From the NCBI RefSeq assembly GCF_001592205.1, contig NZ_BCWM01000002.1, positions 232,988 through 296,987 of the forward strand: DNA of 64,000 nucleotides. Direction: 5' to 3'. The position numbers were made by a program, and so were the translations under genes. Below, one piece after another: positions 20,175-29,755 of this stretch (its first letter is position 1; each line of letters opens with the position of its first letter). This DNA is from Brevundimonas vesicularis NBRC 12165. GTDB lineage: Bacteria > Pseudomonadota > Alphaproteobacteria > Caulobacterales > Caulobacteraceae. The notes below the pieces were generated by a model. That model was not told where the DNA came from, did not search any database, and worked only from the letters and a program-made list of their open reading frames with translations.

Positions 20175-20846
20175 TCAAGCCTCCAACCGGTACCCCGCCC
20201 CGCGCACGGTCTGCAGCATCGCACGGTCGAAGCCCTTGTCGATCTTGGAGCGCAGGCGGCTGATGTGGACGTCGATGACGTTGGTCTGAGGGTCGAAATG
20301 GTATTCCCAGACCTTCTCCAGCAGCATGGTGCGGGTCACCGACTGGCCGGCGTGGCGCATCAGGAACTCCAACAGCTGGAACTCTCGCGGCTGAAGATCG
20401 ATCTCGGCCGCGCCGCGATGGACGGTGCGGGCGATCAGGTTCATTTCCAGGTCGCCGACCTTGAGCACGGTCTGGACCCCGCCGGTCTCGCGACGACGGG
20501 CGAGAGCCTCGACCCGCGCGATCAGTTCGGCGAAGGCGTAGGGCTTGACCAGATAGTCGTCGGCGCCGGCCTTCAGGCCCGTGACCCGGTCCTCGACCTC
20601 GCCCAGGGCCGACAGGAACAGGACCGGCGTCTGATCGCCGCCCTTGCGCACCGTCTCGACCATGCCGACGCCGTCCAAGCGCGGCATCATCCGATCCACC
20701 ACATAGACGTCGTAGCCGCCCTTTTGCGACTCCAGCAGCCCAAAGGCGCCGTCCACAGCGTGGGTCACCTCATGTCCGGCTTCGGACAGGCCCCGCACCA
20801 TGGCGGTCGCCGCCTCGGCGTCATCCTCGACCACCAAAATCCGCAT
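20175..20846 (-). CDS. OmpR-family response regulator
   Basis: 223 residues from ATG 20846 (GGGAGGGG upstream). The receiver domain (1-115) has the acidic pair EDD at 7-9, phosphoacceptor Asp51 in VVDRMMP, and KP near residue 99. The winged-helix DNA-binding domain (125-220) has the OmpR motifs LQPREFQLLEFL and VDVHISRLRSKID-like VIDVHISRLRSK. Upstream of the cognate kinase, separated by the palindromic repeat. Confidence 0.95.
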   Translation of the reverse strand: MRILVVEDDAEAATAMVRGLSEAGHEVTHAVDGAFGLLESQKGGYDVYVVDRMMPRLDGVGMVETVRKGGDQTPVLFLSALGEVEDRVTGLKAGADDYLVKPYAFAELIARVEALARRRETGGVQTVLKVGDLEMNLIARTVHRGAAEIDLQPREFQLLEFLMRHAGQSVTRTMLLEKVWEYHFDPQTNVIDVHISRLRSKIDKGFDRAMLQTVRGAGYRLEA

Positions 20847-20931
20847 CGAAACCCCTCCCGGAATCAAAATCGCCGCCGATGGTAGCGCATCGGCGGCGAT
20901 AGGGTGAGTTAAGGCTTGGTCAGAATGCCGA

Positions 20932-22473
20932 TCATTCGCCGGTGGCGAAGCGCAGCGGCACCGGGCTGGTGCCCTGGGGCGTGCGGACGAACAGCAGGAT
21001 GCTGGGTCGGCCCGCCTGTTTCGCCGCCGCCACCGCAGTGCGCAGATCGGCCGCGGAGGTGATGTTGCGGTCATTCGCACGGGTGATGACGAAGCCCGGC
21101 TGGAAGCCGAGACGCGCCGCAGCCGACTCCTGCTCCACATTGGTGATGACCACGCCGGTCACGCTTTCCGGAATGTTGAAACGCGACCGGGCGGCAGGCG
21201 TGATGGCCGTCACACCGAGGCCTTCGATGGTTTCGCCTTGGCCCGGCTGAGCCTGACCCGGAGCCGCAGAACCGCCTCCCTCTTCACCGGCGTTCAGCTC
21301 CTCTTCCGACGGACGCGTGCCCGAACGGACGTTAAGCGTCTGACGGCGGCCGTCGCGGATCACTTCCAGGCGGATGGTGTCGCCCGGCTTGGCCGACCCG
21401 ACCCGGCGCGTGGCTTCCTGGCTGTTGGCTACGGCCTCGCCGTTGACGCCGACCAGCAGATCCCCAACCTGAACGCCGCCGCGCGCAGCAGGACCGCCGT
21501 CGGTCACGCTCTCGATCAGGGCGCCCTTGAAGTCCTTGGGCTGACCCAAGGCTTCCCAGCCATCGGGGCTGAGGGTGCGAAGGCCCAGGCCGACATAGCC
21601 GCGCTCGATCGACTGACCGCGCATCAGGCGTTCGGTGATCGACTTGGCGGTCTCGGCCGGGATGGCGAAGCCGATGCCGACCGATCCGCCGGTGGGCGAA
21701 TAGATGGCCGAGTTCACGCCGATGACGCGGCCGTGGATGTCGAAGGTCGGGCCGCCCGAGTTGCCCCGGTTGATGGCGGCGTCGATCTGGATGTAGTCGT
21801 TGTAGCCTGACGGATCGATGTCGCGCGCCTTGGCCGAGACGATGCCGGCCGTGGCGGTGCCGCCCAGGCCGAACGGGTTGCCGATGGCGATGACCCAGTC
21901 GCCGACGCGCGGCTCGGCTGTCTCTTCGAAACTGACATACTTGAAGTCATTGCCCTCGACCTTGATCACGGCCAGGTCGGTGCCGGGATCGCGACCGATC
22001 AGGCGGGCCGGCAGTTCGCGGCCGTCCGACATCTTGACCTTGATCTCGGTCGCGTCGGCGACGACGTGGTTGTTGGTGACGATGAAGCCGTCCTGGGAGA
22101 TGAAGAAGCCCGATCCGGCGCCCTGGGTCGTCTGCGGCTCATCACCGCCCTGACCGCCGCGACCTTGCGGCGGCACGAACTGGAACGGCAGGCCGGGAAT
22201 GGTGAAGGCGCCGCCCTGGGGCTGGTCCACCTTGACCGTCACGTCGATCTGAACGACGGCCGGCGAGACCTGATCGAAGATTGTCGCGAAACTGCTGGGC
22301 GCGCCCGGCGGGGGCGTGAAACTGTCGCCGTTGGCCGGGACCGGGGTGATCCGGTTGACCGCCTGCGGTTCCGCATGCGCGCCGGGCCAGTTGATGACGC
22401 CGCCGGCGGTCGCCGCCGCCGCCAGGGTCAGGCCGGCCGCGGCCCCGAGAATGAACTCCTTGCGCTTCAGCAT
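20932..22473 (-). CDS. Periplasmic Do/DegP-type serine protease
   Basis: 513 residues, with an N-terminal signal/anchor (10-30). The trypsin-like domain shows the catalytic His in NNHVV, the Asp in DLAVIKV, and Ser in GNSGGP. Two PDZ domains follow (about 290-380 and 420-505). Protease and chaperone for misfolded envelope proteins. The adjacent two-component genes suggest an envelope-stress link, as seen with other DegP loci; this is inference. Confidence 0.94.
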   Translation of the reverse strand: MLKRKEFILGAAAGLTLAAAATAGGVINWPGAHAEPQAVNRITPVPANGDSFTPPPGAPSSFATIFDQVSPAVVQIDVTVKVDQPQGGAFTIPGLPFQFVPPQGRGGQGGDEPQTTQGAGSGFFISQDGFIVTNNHVVADATEIKVKMSDGRELPARLIGRDPGTDLAVIKVEGNDFKYVSFEETAEPRVGDWVIAIGNPFGLGGTATAGIVSAKARDIDPSGYNDYIQIDAAINRGNSGGPTFDIHGRVIGVNSAIYSPTGGSVGIGFAIPAETAKSITERLMRGQSIERGYVGLGLRTLSPDGWEALGQPKDFKGALIESVTDGGPAARGGVQVGDLLVGVNGEAVANSQEATRRVGSAKPGDTIRLEVIRDGRRQTLNVRSGTRPSEEELNAGEEGGGSAAPGQAQPGQGETIEGLGVTAITPAARSRFNIPESVTGVVITNVEQESAAARLGFQPGFVITRANDRNITSAADLRTAVAAAKQAGRPSILLFVRTPQGTSPVPLRFATGE

Positions 22474-22580
22474 CGTGGTCCTTGCGATCCTCTGTCCAGC
22501 GCCATGCGGGCGCCGGTTTCGCGATTGATATAGGCCGGACGGCGCTTACGCCAATCCCAGCCGCCGATCGTTGATCTCGA

Positions 22581-23087
22581 CTAGCGCCCGTCGTGAGGCG
22601 AGGTTGCGTCAGGATCGCGGCGAAGCTTCTCATTTCGCAGAACTTCGTCCAGTCGGCCTTCTTCTTCGGCAGTGAGAGGCGCGGCCTCGACCGGACGACG
22701 GCGCGCGCGCAGCATCAGCACGGTGACCGCCAGCAGCACCAGGGCGAACGGCCCGAACCACAACAGCCATGTGCCTGCCCGCACCGGCGGGGTGAACAGC
22801 ACATAGTCGCCGAAACGCCGCACCAGGTCGTCGCGTACCGCCTGGTCCGAGGCGCCGGCAGCGATCTCCTCGCGGATCAGGCGGCGCATGTCGCCCGCCA
22901 CGCCCGCCGGACTGTCGGCGATGGCCTCGTGCTGGCAAACGACGCAGCGGACATCCTTGAACAGGGCCTGTGCGCGGGCCTCCTGCGTCGCATCAGGCAA
23001 GGGCCTGTCCGGCGCGGCGGGCGGCTCGGCCGCCGTCAGCATCAGCGCCAAGACCGGCGCGGCCAGCAGGATCAGATACCGCCTCAT
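22581..23087 (-). CDS. ccmH: Cytochrome c maturation protein CcmH
   Basis: 168 residues. The heme-ligation thioredox motif RCVVCQ, the signal peptide, and one C-terminal membrane helix (GTWLLWFGPFALVLLAVTVL) match the CcmH/CycL family, which reduces apocytochrome c cysteines with CcmF. Its start overlaps the ccmF stop by 4 bases. Last gene of the ccmI-E-F-H set. Confidence 0.94.
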   Translation of the reverse strand: MRRYLILLAAPVLALMLTAAEPPAAPDRPLPDATQEARAQALFKDVRCVVCQHEAIADSPAGVAGDMRRLIREEIAAGASDQAVRDDLVRRFGDYVLFTPPVRAGTWLLWFGPFALVLLAVTVLMLRARRRPVEAAPLTAEEEGRLDEVLRNEKLRRDPDATSPHDGR

Positions 23088-25072
23088 GCCGTCTTGCGCC
23101 GTCGCGGACCGATGCCGACCCGCAACCGCCGATCCATCAGGGACAGGACGCCGCCCAGGGCCATGATCATCGGTCCCAGGAAGATCAGTCGCGCCCAGGG
23201 GTTCCAGTACAGGCGCACGACCCAGGCCGGCTGCTGCGGACTGCCCGCCCGTTCGCCGATCACGACATAGACGTCGTCCAGTCCCCGGAAATCCAGCCCG
23301 ACCTCGGTGGTGGTCTGACCGCCGGCGGGGAAGAAGCGGCGCTCGGCCGTGACCGTGCTGGCTCGGCCGCGATCATCTGTAGCGCGCACCGTCAGTCGGC
23401 CCTGTTCGGCCAGATAGTTCGGCCCCTCGACCACGCGGACGTCGTCCAAGGTGACGGTCCAGGGGCCGGCGGAGACGCTCTGGCCCAGCGACAGGGCGCG
23501 CGCCGTCTCGGCCTTGAAGCCGGTCTCGACCACCGCCCCCAGGATGAAGACGCCCAGGCCCAGGTGCGCGAAGGTCATGCCCCAGGCGCCCAGCGGCAGG
23601 CCCTTCAGACGACGCAGAGTCTCGGCCGCCGAGGCGCGGAACAGTCGCGCGCGTTCGGCCACCTCAGCCAGCGATCCCAGGATCAGCCAGGCGCCCAGGC
23701 CGATCCCGGCGGCGGCCAACGCCTTTTTCGGTTCCCACAGCGCATAGGCCGCCAGAGCCGACACGATGGCCAGACCTGCCGCTACGGCCAGACGCTGCAT
23801 CGCGCCGGGCAGGTCGTCGCGCTTCCAGGCCAGCAGCGGCCCGGCCGGCAGGATGATGAAGGCGACCATCATCAGCGGCGTGAAGGTCGCGGCGAAATAG
23901 GGCGGGCCGACCGAGATAGTCGCGCCGGACGCGGCCTCCAGGATCAGGGGATACAGGGTGCCCAGCAGCACGGTCGCGGCCGCCGCCGTCAGGAACAGAT
24001 TGTTCAGCACCAGCGCGCCCTCGCGGCTGACCGGCGCGAACATTCCGCCGCCCTTCAGCTGGGGGGCGCGCCAGGCGAACAGGGCGAAGGCGGCGCCGGC
24101 CGTAACGCCCAGAATCGCCAGCAGCATCAGGCCGCGCTGGGGATCGACGGCGAAGGCGTGGACGCTGGTCAGCACGCCCGACCGCACCAAAAAGGCGCCC
24201 AGCATGGAGAAGGTGAAGGCCAGCAACGCAAGGAAGACGGTCCAGCCTGCCAGCGCGCCGCGCCGCTCGGTCACGACAGCGCTGTGCAACAGGGCCGCCC
24301 CCGCCAGCCAGGGCATGAATGACGCGTTCTCGACCGGGTCCCAGAACCACCAGCCGCCCCAGCCCAGCTCATAATAGGCCCAGAACGACCCCAGGGTGAT
24401 GCCGACAGTCAGGAAGGCCCAGCTGGCGAGCGCCCAGGGCCGCACCCAGCGGCCCCAGGCGGGCCAGAAGGCGGTCTGCGCCCGTCCCTCGATCAGGGCC
24501 GCGACGGCGAGGGAGAAGCAGACGGAAAAGCCGACATAGCCGGCGTAGAGCAGCGGCGGATGCACGGCTAGGGCCGGGTCCTGCAGCAGGGGGTTGAGCG
24601 AGGCCCCCTGGAACGGCGCGGGGTCCAGACGCGTGAAAGGGCTGGAGGTGAAGACGGCGAAGGCCAGGAAAAGCGAGCCCAGCGCGCCCTGCACCGCCAC
24701 GGCCGAGGCCTTCAGCCCGAACGGCAAGCCGCGCGCCCGGGCCAGCGCCCCGCCGAAGACGGTCAGCACCAGGCACCACAGCAGCAGCGACCCCTCGTGG
24801 CTGCCCCAGGCGCCGGCGACCTTGTACAGCATCGGCTTGTCGGTGTGGCTGTTGGCCGCGACGTTGGAGACCGAGAAGTCGGACACGACGAAGGCGTAGA
24901 TCAGCGCAGCGAAACTGAGGGCGACCGCGCCCGCCGCCGCCAGCGCCGCGCCTTGCGCCGCCCCGGCCAGCACAGGGCTGCGGCGCGCGCGTCCGGCCGC
25001 CGACAGGCCCGTCTGCAGGATCGACAGCGCCAGAGCCAGCGCCAGGGCGAAGGCCCCAAGCTCAGCGATCAT
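23084..25072 (-). CDS. ccmF: Heme lyase CcmF
   Basis: 662-residue polytopic inner-membrane protein that attaches heme to apocytochrome c in the periplasm. The tryptophan-rich WWD motif GWGGWWFWDPVENASF is present near residue 240. ATG 25072 overlaps the ccmE TGA by 4 bases; longer in-frame starts run antisense-like through ccmE and are rejected. ccmH follows directly, with no ccmG between them. Confidence 0.95.
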   Translation of the reverse strand: MIAELGAFALALALALSILQTGLSAAGRARRSPVLAGAAQGAALAAAGAVALSFAALIYAFVVSDFSVSNVAANSHTDKPMLYKVAGAWGSHEGSLLLWCLVLTVFGGALARARGLPFGLKASAVAVQGALGSLFLAFAVFTSSPFTRLDPAPFQGASLNPLLQDPALAVHPPLLYAGYVGFSVCFSLAVAALIEGRAQTAFWPAWGRWVRPWALASWAFLTVGITLGSFWAYYELGWGGWWFWDPVENASFMPWLAGAALLHSAVVTERRGALAGWTVFLALLAFTFSMLGAFLVRSGVLTSVHAFAVDPQRGLMLLAILGVTAGAAFALFAWRAPQLKGGGMFAPVSREGALVLNNLFLTAAAATVLLGTLYPLILEAASGATISVGPPYFAATFTPLMMVAFIILPAGPLLAWKRDDLPGAMQRLAVAAGLAIVSALAAYALWEPKKALAAAGIGLGAWLILGSLAEVAERARLFRASAAETLRRLKGLPLGAWGMTFAHLGLGVFILGAVVETGFKAETARALSLGQSVSAGPWTVTLDDVRVVEGPNYLAEQGRLTVRATDDRGRASTVTAERRFFPAGGQTTTEVGLDFRGLDDVYVVIGERAGSPQQPAWVVRLYWNPWARLIFLGPMIMALGGVLSLMDRRLRVGIGPRRRKTA

Positions 25073-25563
25073 AGGGGAACGGTCTTGCTGGCTGCGGCCG
25101 TGGTCGGCGCTGCGTCCGGCCGCCACTCGCCCTTTTCCTTCAGCCGGTCGGAGACCTCGCGCGGCATATAGTTCTCGTCGTGCTTGGCCAGGACCTGGCT
25201 GGCGTGGAATGTGCGGTCGGCCCCGAACGCCCCTTGCGCCACGATCCCCTGCCCTTCGCGGAACAGGTCGGGCAGGTCGCCGTGATAGACGACGCGGGTC
25301 GTCGCGGCGTTGTCGGTAACGGAAAAGGCCACCACGCCGTCGCCGGACTTCTGCACGCTGCCGACCTCGACCAGACCGCCCAGGCGGATGTTGCGGCCCT
25401 CGGGCGCCTTGTCGACCGTGGCCTCGGACGGGGAATAGAAGAAGGTCACGCTGTCCTGCATCGCCCACAGCGACAGGCCGACCGCCAGCGCCAGGATCGG
25501 CGCCACGGCGGCGACGACCCACAGGCGACGACGCGCCTTCGGCGATTTCGGCAGCCAGCTCAT
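25069..25563 (-). CDS. ccmE: Periplasmic heme chaperone CcmE
   Basis: 164 residues from ATG 25563. One membrane anchor (residues ~12-33) and an OB-fold domain. The heme-binding His and the following Tyr are seen in TFHASQVLAKHDENYMP. It receives heme from CcmABCD (not in this window) and passes it to CcmF. Part of ccmI-E-F-H. Confidence 0.95.
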   Translation of the reverse strand: MSWLPKSPKARRRLWVVAAVAPILALAVGLSLWAMQDSVTFFYSPSEATVDKAPEGRNIRLGGLVEVGSVQKSGDGVVAFSVTDNAATTRVVYHGDLPDLFREGQGIVAQGAFGADRTFHASQVLAKHDENYMPREVSDRLKEKGEWRPDAAPTTAAASKTVPL

Positions 25564-25633
25564 GCGACGGACATTCCGGGTTCGGAGGACGGATCGGCGG
25601 CATATACCGCCGTCGCGGCGCGCGACCAACGCG

Positions 25634-26452
25634 TCATTGCGCGCCGTCCTTCGGCAGTCGCCGCTCTAGGTCCAGACGACGCGGGTCGGCCGGATCCAGC
25701 GCGGCGATCAGGGGCGTCCACAGGGTGCGCGCCGAGGCGTCGTCGCCCCGCCGCAGGGCCGCCTCGCCGAGGAAGAAGCGCGCGCCCAGCTGGTCCGAGT
25801 CCAGCTTCAGCGCCTCGCGGAAGGCGGCCTCGGCGTCGCCGCCGATCTGGTCGTCATTGGCGACCACCAGGCTCTCGCCCAGTCGCGCCCAGGCCTGGGC
25901 GTCCTTGGGGTCGAGGGCGATCAGGCGACGGAAGGCCGACGCCGCGCCCAGGGGATCGCCGGCCGCATAACGCGCCGCGCCCAGCATGGCCAGCGCCTGG
26001 CGATCCTGCGGCCGTTCGCGCACGACTCGCGCCGTCACGGCGGCGAGCTGCGCCGGCTCCAGCCCCTCCAGGTTCGCCGCCCAGTCGTCGACGCGCCGCT
26101 CATAGGCCTGGTCCGGCAGGCCGGGCGCGCCTGTGAAGACATAGAGGCCCAGCGCGCCGGCGACCGTCACGGCGATCCCCCCCAGCACCCAGAACCGATC
26201 CTTAGGCCCAGCCACGGGGGCCGCGGTCGTCGTCATGGCCAAAAGCCGCCGCCCCGCCTCGGCTCGTGCGCTGGCATAGGCCGCGTCGTCCAGCAGGCCG
26301 CGAGCCTTCAGCCGATCCAGTTCCTCGATCTCGCGCGAGCCGGCCTGGGTCTCGGCCCCTGCGGCCGGATCGGCGCGGCGCCGTGCGCCGGTCAACACCA
26401 GCAGGGCGGCCAGGGCCGCCGCCAGTCCCGTCATTATCCAGAACACGATCAT
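25634..26452 (-). CDS. ccmI: Cytochrome c maturation TPR protein CcmI
   Basis: 272 residues. Two membrane helices (3-22 and ~88-108) separated by a cytoplasmic loop with the conserved EIEELDRLKARGLL segment, then a periplasmic TPR domain (ARYAAGDPLGAASAFRRLIALDPKDAQAWARLGE). It holds apocytochrome c for CcmF/H. First gene of the ccm run on this strand. Confidence 0.92.
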   Translation of the reverse strand: MIVFWIMTGLAAALAALLVLTGARRRADPAAGAETQAGSREIEELDRLKARGLLDDAAYASARAEAGRRLLAMTTTAAPVAGPKDRFWVLGGIAVTVAGALGLYVFTGAPGLPDQAYERRVDDWAANLEGLEPAQLAAVTARVVRERPQDRQALAMLGAARYAAGDPLGAASAFRRLIALDPKDAQAWARLGESLVVANDDQIGGDAEAAFREALKLDSDQLGARFFLGEAALRRGDDASARTLWTPLIAALDPADPRRLDLERRLPKDGAQ

Positions 26453-26496
26453 CTGCGCCGTCTAACCCATCCGCGAACGTCGGGCGAGGCGTCGTT

Positions 26497-27852
26497 TCAG
26501 CCCAGCCGCGCCATTTCCGCCGAGGCTGCGCGTCGCCTGACCGCGCGCGCCGCCTCCAGCGCCTCGATCACGGTCAGGAACCGCGCCGCGACACCGATCA
26601 GACGCAGCACATGGTCGGGATTTTCGGCTTCGCCGTCCGACAGACTGTTCAGCGCCTCGTCGGACCAGGTGGAGAGGTAGTCGGTCAGGTCGGCCTTCAG
26701 TCCCGAGCGATCGGCTTCGCAGCCGAAGGTGACGGCCGCGCCGCGCAGGGCCGCCACCGCCGCCAGCAGGGCCGCCGCCGCCTCGATCGGTTCGCCCTCG
26801 GCCGGCGCCTCCAGCCAGGGCGACATCCGCGTCATGCGTCCGGTGATGACCTGGCGCTTCATCGGCAGGGCGGCGTGGACGGCGCTGGAGGCGGACTTCA
26901 TCAGGCCGGAAAGCTGGCCCGACACCTGGACCCGCGCCATCCGCGCCGCCTTGCCCCAGCTTGAATCGGGCCGCACCTGCAGGCTGAGGTCCATCTCGGC
27001 CAGCACGCCCGCGCACCAGCTGACGTCGTCCACCACACCCAGCATCGCCGTCTCTCCCAGCGACGAACGGACGACGGCGGCGATCTTTTGCACCCGCACC
27101 TGAACGGAGGTCAGCAGCCGCTCGACGAAGACGCCCATGTCGGAATGGCTGAGGGTGATTTCGCGGTCGGCCAAGCGGCTGGTCCGCGTCACGACCCGCA
27201 GCATCCGCTCGGCGTCCGCCACATGGGCGAACAGGATGTCGATCATGCGCCGCCCGCCGTCCGGCGACATCGCCAGACAGTCCTGGATCAGCAGCCTCAA
27301 ACCCGCCAGTTGGTTGTCGTCGGGGCGCTCCAGCCAAACGGGCAGGCGCGGCAAGGCGCTGCGGGCCAGAGGCGTCAGGTCGAAACAGCCGGCCAGTTCG
27401 ACCGGGGTGGATGGGGGCTGGTCGTCGGCGGGACGCTGAAACTCGGGCCAGACGTCGCGCGGCCGGTCGCGCAGCACGGCGGCCGCCTTGGCGCACAGCC
27501 GATCGGCGGCCAGGGTCCATTCGCCGTCCACGGCGACGGCGCCGTCCAGCAGAGGCAGGAAATCCTCCTCGCCCTGCACCGCCTCGCGCCAGACCCGTTT
27601 CAGGACCCGAGGCGGAAAGGCCAGGGCCGGCACGCCGTCGGCGCGCGGCTGAAACAGCGGCAGCAGGGGCGCAAAGGCCGTGCCGCGACGGGCGCGATCG
27701 CGCGCCTCTGCGGCGACGATATTCGCCAGTTCGGCCGCCTTGTCGCCCTTCAACGCCGCCACGGCCGCGCCCAGCATCCCCAGCGATGCGTCGGGACAGG
27801 CCTCGACGATCGCCGTCAGAGCGGCGTGGTGGGCGGCGGACAGGGACGGCAC
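26497..27852 (-). CDS. Conserved cytoplasmic protein of unknown function
   Basis: 451 residues, largely alpha-helical, Ala/Leu-rich, with no signal peptide. GTG 27852 is chosen because AGGAG lies 5 bases upstream. No catalytic motif is visible. It ends 45 bases before ccmI on the same strand, so co-transcription is possible. It may be a lineage-specific Caulobacterales protein; no function is assigned. Confidence 0.7.
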   Translation of the reverse strand: MPSLSAAHHAALTAIVEACPDASLGMLGAAVAALKGDKAAELANIVAAEARDRARRGTAFAPLLPLFQPRADGVPALAFPPRVLKRVWREAVQGEEDFLPLLDGAVAVDGEWTLAADRLCAKAAAVLRDRPRDVWPEFQRPADDQPPSTPVELAGCFDLTPLARSALPRLPVWLERPDDNQLAGLRLLIQDCLAMSPDGGRRMIDILFAHVADAERMLRVVTRTSRLADREITLSHSDMGVFVERLLTSVQVRVQKIAAVVRSSLGETAMLGVVDDVSWCAGVLAEMDLSLQVRPDSSWGKAARMARVQVSGQLSGLMKSASSAVHAALPMKRQVITGRMTRMSPWLEAPAEGEPIEAAAALLAAVAALRGAAVTFGCEADRSGLKADLTDYLSTWSDEALNSLSDGEAENPDHVLRLIGVAARFLTVIEALEAARAVRRRAASAEMARLG

Positions 27853-28016
27853 GAAAGCTCCTGCCAAAACTCAACTCAAGCCGGCACCGTGCGACAATCG
27901 GGTTAACAACGACTTGGCGTCCATTGAGCGCCGCTTCCACTTGAGTCAGGCGTCAGGCACGCCATATTGCCGCCACACCCGGCCAGCGCCGCCGTGCGCG
28001 CCGGAAAGGAAAGCCC

Positions 28017-28949
28017 ATGCCCGTAATCGAGATCGACGGCCTGACCAAGACCTACAAGTCGGGGCATCAGGCGCTGAAGCGCATCGACCTGACGATCAAC
28101 AAGGGCGAGATTTTCGCCCTGTTGGGACCGAACGGCGCGGGCAAGACCACGCTGATCTCCATCGTCTGTGGCATCGTCACGCCCACCACTGGGACCGTGG
28201 TCGCCGACGGCCATGACATCCAGTCCGACTTCCGCGCCGCCCGCACCAAGATCGGTCTGGTGCCGCAGGAGCTGACCACCGACGCCTTCGAAACCGTGCT
28301 GGCCACCGTCACCTTCAGTCGGGGCCTGTTCGGCAAGGCGCCGAACCCCGCCTTCATCGAAGGCGTGCTGAAAGACTTGTCGCTGTGGGACAAGCGCGAC
28401 GCCAAGATCATGACCCTGTCGGGCGGGATGAAGCGGCGGGTGATGATCGCCAAGGCCCTGAGCCACGAGCCGGACATCCTGTTCCTGGATGAGCCGACCG
28501 CCGGGGTCGATGTCGAGCTGCGTCGCGACATGTGGGCCATGGTCAGAAAGCTGCGTGAGCGCGGCGTCACCATCATCCTGACGACCCACTACATCGAGGA
28601 GGCCGAGGAAATGGCCGACCGGGTGGGCGTGATCCTGAAGGGCGAACTGATCCTGGTCGAGGAAAAGTCGGCCCTGATGAAGAAGCTGGGCAAGAAGACC
28701 CTGACGCTGAACCTGATCGAGCCGTTGGGCGCCCTGCCCGCCGAACTGTCCGGCTGGGACCTGACGCTGAATAACAAGGGCGGAGAGCTGGAGTATAGTT
28801 TCGACGCCAATGCTGACGACACAGGCGTGCCGTCGCTGATCCGTCGGCTTGAGGCGCTGAACATCGGCTTCAAGGACTTGAACACTCGCCAGAGCTCGCT
28901 GGAAGACATCTTCGTCAGCCTGGTTCACCAGAACGGAGCCGCGGCATGA
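28017..28949 (+). CDS. ABC-2-type transporter, ATP-binding subunit
   Basis: 310 residues. Walker [10 protein letters not shown], the signature LSGGMKRR, Walker [13 protein letters not shown] and the switch His in [12 protein letters not shown] are all present, followed by the extended C-terminal domain of drug/polysaccharide exporters. The ribosome site GAAAGGAAA precedes ATG. It overlaps its permease gene by 4 bases. The substrate is unknown. Confidence 0.95.
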   Translation: MPVIEIDGLTKTYKSGHQALKRIDLTINKGEIFALLGPNGAGKTTLISIVCGIVTPTTGTVVADGHDIQSDFRAARTKIGLVPQELTTDAFETVLATVTFSRGLFGKAPNPAFIEGVLKDLSLWDKRDAKIMTLSGGMKRRVMIAKALSHEPDILFLDEPTAGVDVELRRDMWAMVRKLRERGVTIILTTHYIEEAEEMADRVGVILKGELILVEEKSALMKKLGKKTLTLNLIEPLGALPAELSGWDLTLNNKGGELEYSFDANADDTGVPSLIRRLEALNIGFKDLNTRQSSLEDIFVSLVHQNGAAA

Positions 28950-29713
28950 CCTTCAACGGATACGGCGTCTGGGCCATTTATCGCTTCGAGATGGCGCGGG
29001 CGCTGCGCACCCTGTGGCAGAGCGTGGTCACCCCGGTGATCACCACGGCCCTTTATTTCGTCGTCTTCGGCGGCGCCATCGGCAGCCGGATGCAACAGGT
29101 GGACGGCGTGCCCTACGGCGCCTTCATCGTGCCGGGGCTGATCATGCTCAGCCTGTTCACACAGTCGATCTTCAACGCTTCGTTCGGCATCTACTTCCCC
29201 AAGTTCACCGGTACGATCTACGAGATCCTGTCGGCGCCGGTGTCGTCGCTGGAGATCGTGCTGGCGTATGTCGGCGCGGCGGCGACCAAGTCGGCGGTGC
29301 TGGGCCTGATCATTCTGGCCACGGCGGCCTTCTTCGTGCCGCTGCAGATCCTGCACCCGGTCTGGATGATGGCCTTCTTGATCCTGATTTCGGTGACCTT
29401 CAGCCTGTTCGGCTTCATCATCGGGGTCTGGGCCAATGGGTTCGAGCAGCTTCAGATGATCCCGATGCTGGTCGTGACGCCCCTGACCTTCCTGGGCGGC
29501 GCCTTCTATTCCATCGACATGCTGCCGGACGGCTGGCGCATGGTGACCCTGTTCAACCCTGTGGTCTATCTGATCTCGGGCTTCCGCTGGGCCTTCTATG
29601 GTCAGGGGGATGTGGCCATCGGCTTCAGCGTCGCCGCCACCCTGGCCTTCTTCGCCGTCTGCCTGGGCATCGTCATGTGGATGTTCAAGACCGGCTACCG
29701 GCTCAAGAACTGA
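28946..29713 (+). CDS. ABC-2-type transporter, permease subunit
   Basis: 255 residues with six predicted membrane helices, typical of the ABC-2 (YadH/NodJ) family. The amphipathic N-terminus [13 protein letters not shown] is followed by an extracytoplasmic loop with [12 protein letters not shown]. It forms an exporter with the preceding ATPase. Confidence 0.93.
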   Translation: MTFNGYGVWAIYRFEMARALRTLWQSVVTPVITTALYFVVFGGAIGSRMQQVDGVPYGAFIVPGLIMLSLFTQSIFNASFGIYFPKFTGTIYEILSAPVSSLEIVLAYVGAAATKSAVLGLIILATAAFFVPLQILHPVWMMAFLILISVTFSLFGFIIGVWANGFEQLQMIPMLVVTPLTFLGGAFYSIDMLPDGWRMVTLFNPVVYLISGFRWAFYGQGDVAIGFSVAATLAFFAVCLGIVMWMFKTGYRLKN

Positions 29714-29755
29714 TCCGTCACGAAACGGGCCAGATCGCCAGCGATTGAGAAGACC

